Shown here one piece after another: positions 1 through 11,455 of a stretch of DNA of 64,000 bases (position 1 is its first letter; the number at the start of each line of letters is the position of its first letter). Under the pieces are notes generated by a model that saw nothing but the letters and a program-made list of their open reading frames with translations, did not search any database and was not told the origin of the DNA. The DNA lies in contig JASISA010000040.1 in NCBI GenBank assembly GCA_031771865.1, positions 868,001 to 932,000 on the forward strand. The letters are read 5' to 3'. Source of the stretch: Nothophaeocryptopus gaeumannii (taxonomy: Eukaryota > Ascomycota > Dothideomycetes > Mycosphaerellales > Mycosphaerellaceae). Both the position numbers and the translations under genes were made by a program.

Positions 1-1741
1 CATGGGCTCGGCATGGCACACGGCGAGCACGCACGTCACTGTGCAAAACCTTCCGGCGCCTCTAAACCCAACTCGGACCAGTCCAAATGCCCTCACTAGA
101 GGCACGACGAATCTCTACTGCGGCTGCTACAGTGCTATGAGCTGCTACTCTGGTTCGACGCGCCCGGCTCTGCTTGACTCAAGTTGCGCTGTCTATTGGT
201 TTGTTTGCATGCGCTGGCTTCGTGTTGTGTGCAGACGATAGACCCGCCATTCGCAAGCACTAGTACGAATGATCGACAGTCAGAGGTTCTCGGCTACGCG
301 TTCCGGCAAGAACATCGCAGGATGCCTGCTATGCACCTCCACCTCCACCGGTGGGAAGAGTGTCTAGAATTATGCAGGTATGTGATCGTGCATCCGTCAG
401 CTTCACCCTGTTCGCAGTGCCTACAATCAGAGCAACATTCGAACCCATCGCCATCGCTGTTACGACCATTTTCCACGAAGAGTGAATCAACAATGCCATC
501 AAACCTCGGGCGACTATCTTCTTTGAACGTGGCCATAGCGCCGCGACCGGGACCAGGGAGGTGTTAGGACATGCAACTACTTCTTATTCCCTTGCTTACA
601 ACGCCGATGCGGACCAACCGAAATCCGCGTCCAGCGCTCCCTTCGTGCCAGTCGCGCTCTTCAGCTTGTGCATGGCACATCTATGCGAACCCAGATGGCT
701 GCCGGTAAGACATGTAGATGCAGAAAGATTTTCTCACGTTGTGCCTCTCGAATTTGCAAAGCCAAATGGAAAACTCTGAACGCGAGCCGCTGACCTGCCC
801 AGTCGGAAACCGCTGAATCGACGCCACTCAGTTTCAACTTGTCCGATTGCGGCCCATGCGAAAGGCACATTAGCCGCCTCTGCTATGCCTTACCGAGCAT
901 CCGCATTACTAATATGAGTTAGGGTCGTATGGCCCGACCATGTGCGCCAGCCGAAGGAACGCCTTTCTTGCTCTACCTGATCAGGATGTGTTGGTCGACG
1001 CGTTGACGCCTGCGACGCCGCAACAAGACTTCCGCCAAGTCACACGAGCACTGAGTTGACACATCCTAATATACGCAAGTACGAACCGGCATGAGCCGCG
1101 TAATAAGGAGGCAGCGGCTCTCTTTCTCTACCTGCACGGCAGCTCGTAACGGTTCGACATACATCAACTCTAACGCCCTTTGGCCGTTTATGCAACTTGC
1201 CTGTGCGACTCGCTCACCTAGAGGTGTTAGCACGACTGGGATGCTGCCAACAGAGCAGTGATGCATGGGGAGATACGCGCACCAACAATGCTCTTCGCAA
1301 TGATTTTGTCCAGCATGAAGACCGGAAGCTCTGAGATGTCTTGCCAAGACTTGCTTGGACTCGTTCTGCTTCGGCTCTGCGGACCACATTCCTGTGAAGA
1401 GAAACAAGCATCTCTCGGACCCGACCGGTGATTTCTCAAAGCCGGTTACGAATTACGAACCATGGAATGACCAATCGCGGTACTGAAGTCTTCGCTGGTC
1501 ACTTCCTTGAGCTTGTTGCCCGACATGCGAACATACAGGAACAAGGCATAGGCTCGTCTACGCCGGTTCATACATGTAGCAGCGGTTCTGACCTGTGCCA
1601 TGCGGAGACCGAACCATGAGAACAAAGAGTCAGCATGCAAGAGCTGACAGCATCTCACAACATTGCAGAGCTGAGAAGACCAACATTAAAAGCTCCAATG
1701 GCTTTCTCTACAACCAACTGGCCCTCAATTGTCAAAAGACT
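1..1741. other. Intergenic, no supported gene
   Basis: I see no recognisable coding region here. The open frames are short, overlap on both strands and carry no family motif or plausible intron structure. The stretch from about 1066 to 1439 is open in several frames on the minus strand, but none gives a protein-like composition. Confidence 0.5.
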
Positions 1742-2443
1742 TCAGCTGCGCTGACCCCAACTGTATCCTTTGTCCACACCATGCTCGGACATCTGACTGC
1801 CGTGGATCTGAACACTTAACTCTGGCTTCTTCGCAATTGTCTGCAGCACCACGCAGTACCGTTCTGTCAACTTCCCAAGCTTTTCGACCTTGTCTTCAGG
1901 AATGTCGGCGCCGTCCTGGAATTTGAGATCAAAGCTTAGACGAATGTCTTTGAACCCAACCGGTGCGGTCTTGTCCACGCCCATGGTTCCTTTGAAATCG
2001 AGATCTCCTTCGGCTTTCACGATCCCTTCCTTGATCGGAATATCCATCGCCGTCGCTACCGCTTTGAGTGTAACACCTGGAAGATAGGATTCATTAACGA
2101 TAGGTCAAAAGGCTGTCTCACCGAGGCCCCGGCGAGAGTGCGCAATTTGACTGTCCTTATGCCCCCATTTATACTCACCTGCACATGCCACAAGAGCTTC
2201 GAGCAGCAAATCACCACTGCACAGTTCGCCAGAAAGTTCAAATCCTTCACCTCCTGATTTTTTATGCAGACCCGCGATTCGTTGTTTAGCTCCTGCAATC
2301 TGTTTTCCAGTATCAATGTTGCATGTTATGGTGCTCGAGTCAAGCGAACCGGAGGCATCTAGCGTAATGATGGCGGCACTGGGGTCTTCTTTGTACTGCG
2401 ACTTGAGCGGCGCCTGTCGGTCTCGTAGTGCTTGAGATGCCAT
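1742..2443 (-). CDS. OsmC/Ohr-like peroxidase family protein
   Basis: Two exons on the minus strand, 2443-2179 and 2076-1742, are joined by a 102-nt intron (2178-2077, GTGAGT donor, TTCCAG acceptor) and give 199 residues. The junction restores a continuous OsmC sequence: exon 1 ends in ELCSGDLLLEALVACAG and exon 2 starts VTLKAVATAMDIP. The family uses two cysteines for thiol-dependent reduction of organic hydroperoxides. Here they fit the Cys of ELCSGD and the Cys of TERYCVVLQTI. The length is normal for fungal OsmC proteins. The first residues are MASQALRDRQ, with no clear targeting signal, so location in the cell is unknown. It diverges from the DAK-like gene, with about 580 bp shared upstream. 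Family assignment is firm; the exact substrate is not known. Confidence 0.88.
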
Positions 2444-3026
2444 TGTGATGGTAAGTTACTCCTATGATATTTGGCGCTGATATGGTTGCAGGTCCTGTTC
2501 AGCTTGAACCTCCAACAAGTGGGTTCGGTGTCAATGGCATCAAACAGAGCAGGCTGAGCTCAAATAATAGACAAATGACATCCCCGCGGCTCACAGTAGC
2601 TACAGTACCCATACATCGACCCGCTCGACCAGAGTCTATCTATCAACCCCGCCATCTCTATGGGGCTGAGGGGTGAACGAGGGGCAGCTAGCCGCGTACC
2701 TGCATATTGTGTCCGTGAGGCAATACAAGGCATGAATCTTTCAAACGCTGAGAGAGTCAAAAGATCAATTCCCGACAGAGCTCGAAAACCGTCATCAGAC
2801 AACGACCTTGCTCCAGGCGGCTCCAGATCGCAGACTTGCCTGCATGTTTGACGGTCGCCACGTGACTGGAATACCGTATTTGGAAGTCCGAAGCTGAGTG
2901 CTCCTTCCCTCTAGCTTCCCCTCCTGCCCTCTTTGACCACGCGATTGCATGTTAATAGCATAAGTATGTTCGCGACTCTCCTTCGCTATACCCTTTGCAA
3001 TCTACCGTATCTATCAGCTTGCAATC
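2444..3026. other. Divergent promoter interval
   Basis: This 583-bp interval lies between the OsmC-like gene (-) and the DAK-like gene (+), so it must hold both promoters. A pyrimidine-rich stretch at about 2905-2935 and a short TATA-like tract near 2987 precede the plus-strand start. No defined operator was recognised. Confidence 0.4.
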
Positions 3027-4635
3027 ATGGCCGTTATCGTCGAACAGACAATCCCTTTCAACTCCTCCACATTAGATTTGGATAACGCAAGCCGATGGAA
3101 CCAACTTCTACCTCTCATAAGGCCCTCAGTCAAGGCAGTGCAGACCTCAAAGAATGTACAAATCCTGGTCGACACGGCGAAGGCAAAAAGCAGCTATGTA
3201 CATGTAATCGCTGTGGGATCTTCGGGCAATTTCTCTTCGAAATTACTGGATGACAAACAAGTCACTGCAATTGTCACGGTGAAAGCCGGAGCTGGAGTGT
3301 TACACGCCACAGACATTCCACATGCATTGCAATCTGCTGGTGTACAAGTTCAGTCGGGTATCGTGGTAGTAAATGCTGGCAAGCAACGAAATATCGATGT
3401 ACATTCGCCCGAAGTGATTGAAGTTGAAGCTGTTGGAGAGCTGGAACAAGATCATATTCTACATCTACTTGGAACCGCAACGGAGACGACGAGGACGAAT
3501 CCGCACCATGTGGCGGAACTGCTGAAGAGTTTTGTCAAGAGTGCTAGCACTGCACACTCGACTTTCCATACGGAGAAGGCGGAGGGTAATCCGGCTATTC
3601 TTCATGCAGATGGCAAAGCTGGGTTTGAGAAGGCGAAGCATGCAGTTGAGAGGGATTTGAAGCATGCTATGAAAGCGCACACGGTGCAAGAAGAAGATGT
3701 TGTCTATTCGGTGCACTTCTCTGATGTCAACGGGCTGAGCAGGCTGGAGAACTACATCGTAGCAGGCGAGATCGCCAATCATCTCGGTGAGCTCCCCTCA
3801 ACCCAACAACCTAATCCATCATCTCAGCTCACATCTTTCTGCGGACTCCCAAAACGTCAAATACGCCCTCTCCCACTCCACAATCCTCAACCACACCGCC
3901 CCAGCCCGCGGTTTCTCCATCTCCATCTGTCCCCTCCCCACACACTTCTTATCCCCACAAGCAAAGCCCAGCCCTCACAAACCCATCGGTGCAACGGCAA
4001 CATCCACCTTCTCTAAACAACCCCTCGCCCCATCGACCTCAAAGATCGCTTTCAACGATGCTGGGATTCGGAAACGAATTGAGGCAGGCTGTAACGCCGT
4101 GATCAAGGAGGAACCGACGATTACGGAATATGATACTATTGCGGGGGATGGGGATTGCGGGTATACTCTTCGAGACGGGGCCAAGCAAGTGCTTTCCTTC
4201 ATCGCGGATAAAGATCTTTCGAGATTGCCAGAGACGGTCGCGGAACTTGTGGCGGAGTTGGAAGTCAATATGGGCGGAACTTCAGGCGCGCTCTACTGCA
4301 TCTACCTCACCGCCCTCGCTTCCTTCCTCGCAACTTCAGAGTCCATTCCTGCGGCGCTGAAATCCGCGCTCAATGAACTCTGCAAGTATACGAATGCTCG
4401 GGTCGGCGATCGGACGATGATGGACACACTCATCCCGTTCATCGATACGCTCGACACCACGGGGGATGCGAGCAAAGCGATCGAGGAAGCGAAGAAGGGG
4501 TTTGAGGGAACGAAGAAAATGGAGGCGAAATTGGGGAGAAGTACGTACTTGGACGAGAGTGCGACGAGGGGGGTTCCGGATCCGGGGGCTTATGGGTTGT
4601 TGGTGCTTTTTGAGGGGATGAGTGAAGTGGAGTAG
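3027..4635 (+). CDS. DAK-like protein: remodelled DhaK half plus DhaL domain; frame break at the exon junction
   Basis: The C-terminal 200 residues (about 4030-4635) form a clear DhaL (Dak2) domain. It has the Mg-ATP aspartate motif TIAGDGDCGYTLRDGAK, then NMGGTSGALYCIYL, ARVGDRTMMDTLIPF and GVPDPGAYG. In dihydroxyacetone kinases this domain phosphorylates dihydroxyacetone bound by DhaK. The first exon (3027-3786) does not carry the usual DhaK GGGSGHEP motif. Only its end resembles DhaK (VNGLSRLENYIVAGEIANHL, continuing NVKYALSHSTIL and ARGFSISI). A GTGAGC donor at 3787 and the CTCAG acceptor ending at 3827 define a 41-nt intron, but splicing there shifts the frame by one. One extra G in the GG at 3786-3787 would restore it. 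A 118-nt intron to 3904 keeps frame but removes DhaK-like residues. The gene may be a pseudokinase-type DAK, a decaying copy or an assembly error. Confidence 0.65.
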
Positions 4636-4677
4636 GTAGGAGAAGTGACCGGAGGGGAAAGTAATTAAACATGAGAC

Positions 4678-4928
4678 GATTGAGCAATTAATGCCTTTCA
4701 TTTCGCATCGTCTCGGAATGAGTTGCTTCCAGACTGCTGTTGCTGTGCATCTCAGCGGTCTTCAAACGATCTGTGCTGAGGGTGGAGTAGACGGAAGAGT
4801 CGGGGAGGGCAGTCGTTTTAAGGTGATTGAGCAGGTGGAGTTTTCATTTTGCATCGACTGAACTGAGGTTGCTATCAGACTTCCGATGATGCGAATCTCG
4901 GCTGATTGCAAACGATCTGTGCTGAGGA
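4678..4928. repeat. Two direct copies of a ~104-bp diverged repeat
   Basis: Copy 1 (4678-4781) and copy 2 (4825-4928) are offset by 147 bp in the 3' flank of the DAK-like gene. Both begin GATTGAGCA and end AAACGATCTGTGCTGAGG, with shared TTTCAT, GCATCG and CAGACT blocks between. The ends are best preserved. No terminal inversion is seen, so this looks like an old segmental duplication rather than a transposon. Confidence 0.65.
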
Positions 4929-5062
4929 CCGATACCTCCGAGAGCGTAAAATCAACATTTCTGAAGAGAGGCTGTCCGATCTCGAAACTCCACTTTCGCG
5001 AAGCCCTTTTCTCTCCTGAGTTCCATACGTCTCAGTGATTCCCAAACACCTCTCCGGCCAGC

Positions 5063-8000
5063 TCACCACCTCGTAGTACGTCCCTCCTCGTCGCACTTGA
5101 GCTTGTACTTGGTAAGATGGAACGCAATGTCCGTCTTGCTGCAAGCCATATCGCCCCCGATCATCCAGAACACATGCTTCGCCCGCGTCATGGCTACGTT
5201 AGCCCGTCTAGGCTCTTCCATGAATCCTGTTCAAGTCAGCTCCGGTCTCGAGGAGTGCGGTCGGACGTGAAGGGCAGGGCTTACCAATCCGGCTGTTCTC
5301 CTGTGCTGAAGCATCCAGAAAGACCATGGTGGACTCTTGCCCTTGAGATGAGTCGATAGTGAGGATTCTGGGCATGTCGGCGTCTTTCAGCGACTTGTTG
5401 TCGCGAAGGTAGTCCTTGATCGCGAATTTGTAGTCACGGACCTACAAGTCGTGTCAGCTTTGAGGGCGGTGAAGAAGCAAGCGAGGATACACTTACCGCT
5501 TCACTGTACGCGCATATTATCATGACGTGATCCTCCATATTCATCTTGTGGGTGGAGAAGTATTTCCGAAGCTTCGGAAAGATCTTGCTGAAGAACGCCT
5601 CCTTGTGCTCTGGGACGGATATCGACTTGGTCCTCTCATTGAACCTACGCTTGCCCCGGACACGAAGCCATCGCAGACGAATCTGGTCATCGTCCAACGC
5701 GGCAGCATTGGCACGAGCCTCTGCATCTGTAATTCCAGTAGAAAGGATACCTCTCAAGACCCTGTTGAAGCCCGGCAATACCGAATCCAAAGGAGCTTTC
5801 GTGTTAGAGGCGTTGGTGAGCATCCCCGAGTAGAAGCTATCGTTTGGGAACTTCGACAAGATTTCATGCATGCGATGCTGCTTCACAAGACGATGAGCGG
5901 GAAAGCCTTCTCGTACTAGTCGCAGGGGAAGAGGCGTCTTGAGGCGGTCGATCAAGGGGTTGTACATGATCTTGCCTTCGCCGGACGTGACTGTAGGTGG
6001 TAGTTGCCTGAGACTCAGTCAGCGAAGTGGACACAAGTAGATTTGGATTGTACTGCTCCAACGACTTACTTCTCGTCTCCAGCCAGATGACGCCTCGGAC
6101 ATGGGAAGCCCAGGATGAATGAACGACGGCGGTCCAGCCGTTGACTTCGATATCCTTTGGCGCCTCGTCGTTCAGGACAATGACACCCTTGCGGGGCACT
6201 TCTTTCTCGAAATCGGAAGACAGCCATGCTTTGAGCTCATCGGCTCCTAGATTACCAGTAGTGGTCATGATCAGACGGGTGCGTCCCATGACATGCCGCT
6301 TGCATGCTTTATAGCACAGCTCATAGTGCTCCTTCTCTTTTTTTAACTTCTCCATCTCGACTAACGACATGCCTTTCTGCACGAGAAAGTATCCAGACTC
6401 GCGCTTCCTTGTAAAGTCACGCAATTCGTGCCATGAGTTACAGGTTCGGCCTGTTTCTAGGCCATTGTCATCTCTGAGACGTTGCGGTAAATTCCACTTC
6501 TTCGGGTTCTGCGATGCTGCAAGCACATTCTCCTGGAGCCCAAGCTTTGGGATCCGCGAACTGGTTGGTGCAATATTGACTTGCTCCATGGCAATTTGAA
6601 GCTCGTCAAATGTGCAGACTTGGCCACTGGTATGACCAACTTTCTTCAAGCTCGACTGCACTTGACTCAACTTCTCCAATCAAATGTCCCTAGATGCAGG
6701 ATGAAGGCGAATCGCGGCGATACTTGCATCCTTCTCCATCTCTTCCGCGATCAGATCTGCGAAACCGTCGACATTCGTATTGGCTGGCGCTGTGTAAATG
6801 ACGTGGTATCCCAGACTGTAGAAGTACTTGGCGAGGTTGGACATGAGTGTCGTCTTGCCAGTTCCAGCAGGTCCAAGAATCTGCGTCATACCTCCTTTCG
6901 AGCGCTCGATCCCATGTATAGCTGCTAGTTGTTGGGGATTCCAGTCTTCACTCCCGAGGAGCTTCGCTTTCTCCTTCTCCTTGAGCTCTTGGTTCGCATT
7001 TGCCGTCATGTTGACATAGGGTATCTGCTCGTGCAGTTGGTTGCACAGTACAGGCCACCATCGTTTGTTCTCCTCTTTCATCGTTTCAGCTAGCGTCGAG
7101 AGCTGGGTTCCGGTAGTGAAGGATGACTTGTGTGTTACGAATTTCACTGGGAAGCCCGAGCCCTCTGCGGGCTTGCCAGTCTTTCGCTGTTCGAGGACCT
7201 TGAATGCTTTCAACTCATGAGACATGATGCGAAAGTAGGCATCATGTCTGGGAATGCCATATGTCGCACCAAAAAGACATTGCACTTGAACGTGGTTGTC
7301 TGGCCACCGACCTTGACAGCGAAGCTGGCCGTGGCTTTCAGCTCCCCTGACAGCTTGCAGCACTTCTCCCCGTAGAGAGTGCGATGCTTGCGGAATTCCA
7401 CCGCAAGTATAGGGAAACCATCTGCTGCGTAAATACGGCCTGTGTGACTTGGTCGCCCCCACATTGTGAGCGTCTCTCGAAACTCAGCGTCCTGGATGAT
7501 GATGGCATGAAGCATGTGCACTGCCCACTCTATTCGACCACTGAAGAAATCCAAACATGGCCAATTCAGCATTGGAAGCGGGTATTTTCCCGACAGCATA
7601 TCTGCGATCTTCCTCATACTGTCACTCTTGCCGTAGATTCCGTATCGAACGATGCAGGGGGTGTTCCGCTTGCCAATTAGTGGTCTGTACTCCATGCGAA
7701 CAATGGAGGGAAGAGGTTTGCCACGGCCGCCCGGGAGACGACGGCGTATCTTCTCGGCCTGGCGGACGCCGTTGTGGAACGACGCGTGAAGTTCAATGGA
7801 CTTCATTTCCTCAGAGTTGACGAATGAACGAAGTAAATTCACGATCTCGTTCTCTTCCTCGTCAAAGCTCGAGGCGAAGGTGGCAACCCAGTTGAAGCCG
7901 GAGCAGCAAGCACGTTTGGCCTTGAAGGCGATGATGTTTCGGCCATCGCCACTGATGGAATAGTCCCGCAGGCCACTCAGCTCGCCATCGTAGTCGTTGA

Positions 8001-8454
8001 AGTGAAGTTCAAGCGTGAGGGTAAGGTATGGTGCCGTGTTGCGGTCTTTCAAAGGGTAGAAGCGGCATTCGATACGTTGGACAGGTGCAAGGAGCTTCCA
8101 AAGTTAGTGAGATGCATTGACTGGATGGAGCGGAGCACCTACCATGTTGCGATGCGAAGCGAAGATAGAGTATGTGCTGCTGCCATTCTCCATCGATGCT
8201 GGGAATAGTTTGCCATCGTCAGTCTTCAGCTGGCATAGCTGAGCCGGAGAAGTCTCCATGCACTCGCGAAGGAAAGTGTCCTCTGTATTGTCGCTGTACT
8301 TGTGAAGGCGGACAAGCTTAGTGTCTTGCTTGATGACATCGCCCGTAGTGCCATCGCTCAGGCGGCGGTGGTGCTCATACAGCTCATCGCTGTATTCGTT
8401 GAGCTTGATCGGCTGTGGCTCAGGGAGCGAGTCATCCGAGTCGTAGTGACCCAT
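5063..8454 (-). CDS. SF1 DEAD/AAA-type helicase (UPF1/NAM7-like); frame broken at three points
   Basis: All core motifs of a superfamily 1 helicase appear in order: Walker A GPAGTGKTT, motif II VIVLNDEAP, motif III QLPPTVTS, the VKQHRMHEILSKFPN block, motif V IDSSQGQEST and motif VI RRANVAMTRAKH. I start at ATG 8454, because the open frame above it has no ATG. Canonical introns are 8142-8095, 6069-6008, 5496-5442 and 5284-5227, and the stop is at 5063. Three defects are seen. (1) Near 7232 the frame shifts; one added T in the TTT run gives PTFRIMSHELK. (2) An in-frame TGA sits at 6682-6680, between HPASRDI and LEKLSQVQ. (3) Near 6079 the expected GDEKQLPPT is read as LETR; adding one G and using the GTAAGT intron restores it. 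It is either a recent pseudogene or an intact gene with assembly indels. The N-terminal 450 residues are not recognised. Confidence 0.75.
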
Positions 8455-11400
8455 CTCGATGATGCTCTGGCCGTTGCACGATACGTCGAAGGTGGTTGAT
8501 GTCAATTGGAGTAGTCGAGAGTAAAAAAACTTTGATGGAACAAACGAGAGGACGCGGCGATGCGGCCCGCAGCTCGCTAGCGTGTTTCAGCCACCGTTTG
8601 CATGTGAAAGACCGCGCTGTGAGGCTGAACTGAGGACCTGCGGCTAGCGTGCTCTAGCGCATTCTAAAGTTCGGCTGCGTGCATGTGAAGGAAGGTGCAA
8701 CATTGATCGGCCCCGTTGTCTTCTCTCGCCACCCTCAAGCTGTGTTAGATGGCACGAGGGTGCCTCTCAAAGCGTATTCAGCGCGCGTCTAAAGCAGTCA
8801 AAAGCGTTCCGACTCAAGAGAGCTCGATGATGGTCTCTATGCCCAGGATCACGTTCCGCGAATTGAGGCACAGTCGCCTCAATTGCAGTTTGTCGGCCGA
8901 AGGTATTTCATACTTTCGAATCCTTCTGGTACCTCCCGAGCCCGTGTGGATGTCGTGGTATCATGGGATCTCACGGAGATGGGCCTGGGGTCTAAGCTAT
9001 CATCTCGCTCAATTTAGTCAGAATGAGCTCAAGGTCGGCGATCCCTCTCTCCAAACTGAATCATCCTGAGCCTTCCGGAGTCCGTCTTCATGCTGGAGAC
9101 GGCTACCCTCCGCTAGAGACTCTTCGTAGCACGAAGTTATCAACCCGCTCCTGTTCAAAGGCCATTCTCCATCTCAGACTACTGTAAGCCATCGCGAGTC
9201 CACCTCCATGCCGGAGAAGCTCGTTCCTCTCTTGAGACTCTTCGCAGGACCAACATGAATGATCCGCCCCTGTTCAAAGCTCTCTCTTCATCTCAACTTC
9301 TTCTGAGCCCTAAGAATCCCTCTACGATGCCGGAGAAGGGCGTGAATCATTCGAGACTCTATCGTGAGAGAGGTGGCCGGTAACGGACTACGTCAATGGC
9401 TATCGGAAGCAGCTTATCATAACCATTTCATTCAAGTGAATACTCTTCTTTGCGAGCAGAGACCTCAGTTCTAGCTTTGCTATCTCTTTTCCATGCGATG
9501 AGCAATCTACGGCGATCAGCTCATCCAGATGCACCGGCGTGACCTCCGATCTTGAAGACCTTCGGACACGCCATATAAGACGTCCAACCACAGCATTGGC
9601 TGGGCCTATTGATCAAGCCAGGCTTTGGATGGCCAAGGGCTTTCGCCCACGGCGCTGCCCAATTTGTGCCTCTGCAGATCACCTGATAATAGTGATCTGT
9701 CTGTTCATCTCGAACTACTTCTTGAATTTGACGAGGGAAATGTCCGGCTCGAAGACGTTGCGTGGAGTCTTGAGACCATGTGGACCTCCAATGGTCCAGA
9801 AGACCTGCGTAATCACATGAGCCAATTGCCCACAACACGCGATCAGCAAATTGTTATGCTTCTTTCAAAGACTGGACCGTGTTCTCTTCTTGGACTCAGC
9901 CGGGGAGGGTGGTTGCTCCTTTCTCGTTCCACGCAGATGCAGCTTGGCGTGAATCAAGCATGACCTTGGCCCTGTACTCCTATTCTGGATTTGGAAGGCT
10001 CCCGCACACATAGAACTTGAACTTCTTCCATCAGAATGAGACATGCCACGGTAGGAAAGGTCTAGGAGGGCAGCCAGTTGCCCTCCATGCGAGCCATTGA
10101 ATGGGGTATGCTTCCAATATAGCGATGGAGCTGGCCAAGCTGATTGTTCACGTAGACATTCCCGATTCGCTCATCGAGGCATTAATCGGAGGCAGTCGCG
10201 GGCAGGTAGCTCGCTCATGCACACTTGCCACATATTCAGCAATTCTCTCAGACCCATCCCATCTCATTGAGCCCGCGCGGAAGCGCGTCAGAATCTGAAC
10301 GGCATTCACCTCCTCACCTCCTCACTGACAACATATCGTGCATGTATGTTCCTCGCCCAACGGCTCGCGAGCTCCTCTGATGGAACAATACTCGGAGTAC
10401 ACATGAGATTCGAGCGCGAAAGAGTGGCACATGCTCTTCCAGCTTTTGAACCTCGGCCTCTTCCAGTGTCGTTGATCACACGCACACCGGTAGAGAATCA
10501 CTTGTTACGCCTCATGGCCCCCAGAATCTGTTCAGTATCGGTTCCCTTTCGCCGTCGCCATACTTCGTCGCTGCATCGCGCCCGTCAACTCTGCATATAC
10601 GCTGGGAATGGCACGCGTTCCAGAGCCATTGTGGTTGGAGTCCTCCAGATTCAGTCACCAGCTTTGGTCGACAGTTGCAGTCGCGTGTCATCAATCAAGA
10701 TTCCCTAAAGTCGTGTCGATGTTTCGTGCATGGTGTCAATCGCAGATTGGCCACTTCGTCCTTCATTGTCAGTCATAGCGGAGCAACTTTTCGCGGATCG
10801 CAATGGGGCGCCTTTATCACAGTGAGGTAGACATTAGGAGACCTCGATGCGACCTTGTTGTACTGTAAGAGAACGCGCTTCTGTTCCCGGTTCTGAGTGC
10901 TGCCTTTGCGCGCCATCGTCTTGTCATACAGAGGGTGTGGTGTCTTCCGCAGAGACGTTTCGAGGTAAGCAGACTTCCCTCAAGAGCACGTGGTGCGCGG
11001 TGTGAGTAGTTCCCAGGTGTTGCGTTGTAGCACAGGAACGAAGCCAAGACCTGCCCTCCTTCTCCTTCAAGGCGTGAGACACGAGCCGGATGATTTACGA
11101 ATCGTGTCTGGAAGCGCGACAATGCTACGCGAATGCTCACCTCTCTCTCGAGGCGGAACGTGTCAGGACCACCTAGAACAGTGGCAGATATATGTGTAGA
11201 GTAGCCTTGCGAATCAAGTCAGTGTTGGCGTTTCATTTTCCAAGAGGCCCAAGAATCGTAGACGGACGCAAATGCGTGTCGTACCTCAAACGATTCATTT
11301 GTCTGGCTCAGCGGAGGCCGTTCACAAGCGATGCCAAGCCAAACTCTCCTTGCGCACGGTCCATGCACACACTAAACACCGCAATACTTTTGAGAACTTA

Positions 11401-11455
11401 GCTCATGCCGAACGCAATACCATAATCAGCATCACAGCGACCACATACGCCCACC
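8455..11455. other. 3 kb gene-poor interval
   Basis: No convincing gene was found. Frames open over about 9521-9963 on both strands show no motif and no supporting introns. The interval contains the 118-bp tandem repeat at 9078-9370 and may be decayed coding sequence, as the neighbouring pseudogene suggests. Confidence 0.45.
9078..9370. repeat. Tandem repeat, ~118-bp unit, about 2.5 copies
   Basis: Units begin near 9078, 9196 and 9314, each with a variant of GAGTCCACCTCCATGCCGGAG followed by a GAGACTCT block. The first two units then run to a shared CCGCTCCTGTTCAAAG-type block and a TCATCTCA-type block. The copies are diverged by substitutions but keep the period. The period is not a multiple of three, so it is unlikely to encode a protein repeat. 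Confidence 0.6.

Noticed and set aside
3787..3904. 118-nt intron in the DAK-like gene
   Set aside because: It keeps frame but deletes NVKYALSHSTILNH, which aligns with the DhaK end; a missing base next to the 41-nt intron explains the data better.
7155..7240. 56-nt intron as an explanation for the first helicase frame break
   Set aside because: A GTGCGA...CATGAG intron is possible in phase but has poor splice signals and removes sequence that reads like conserved protein (RHMAFPDMMPTF).
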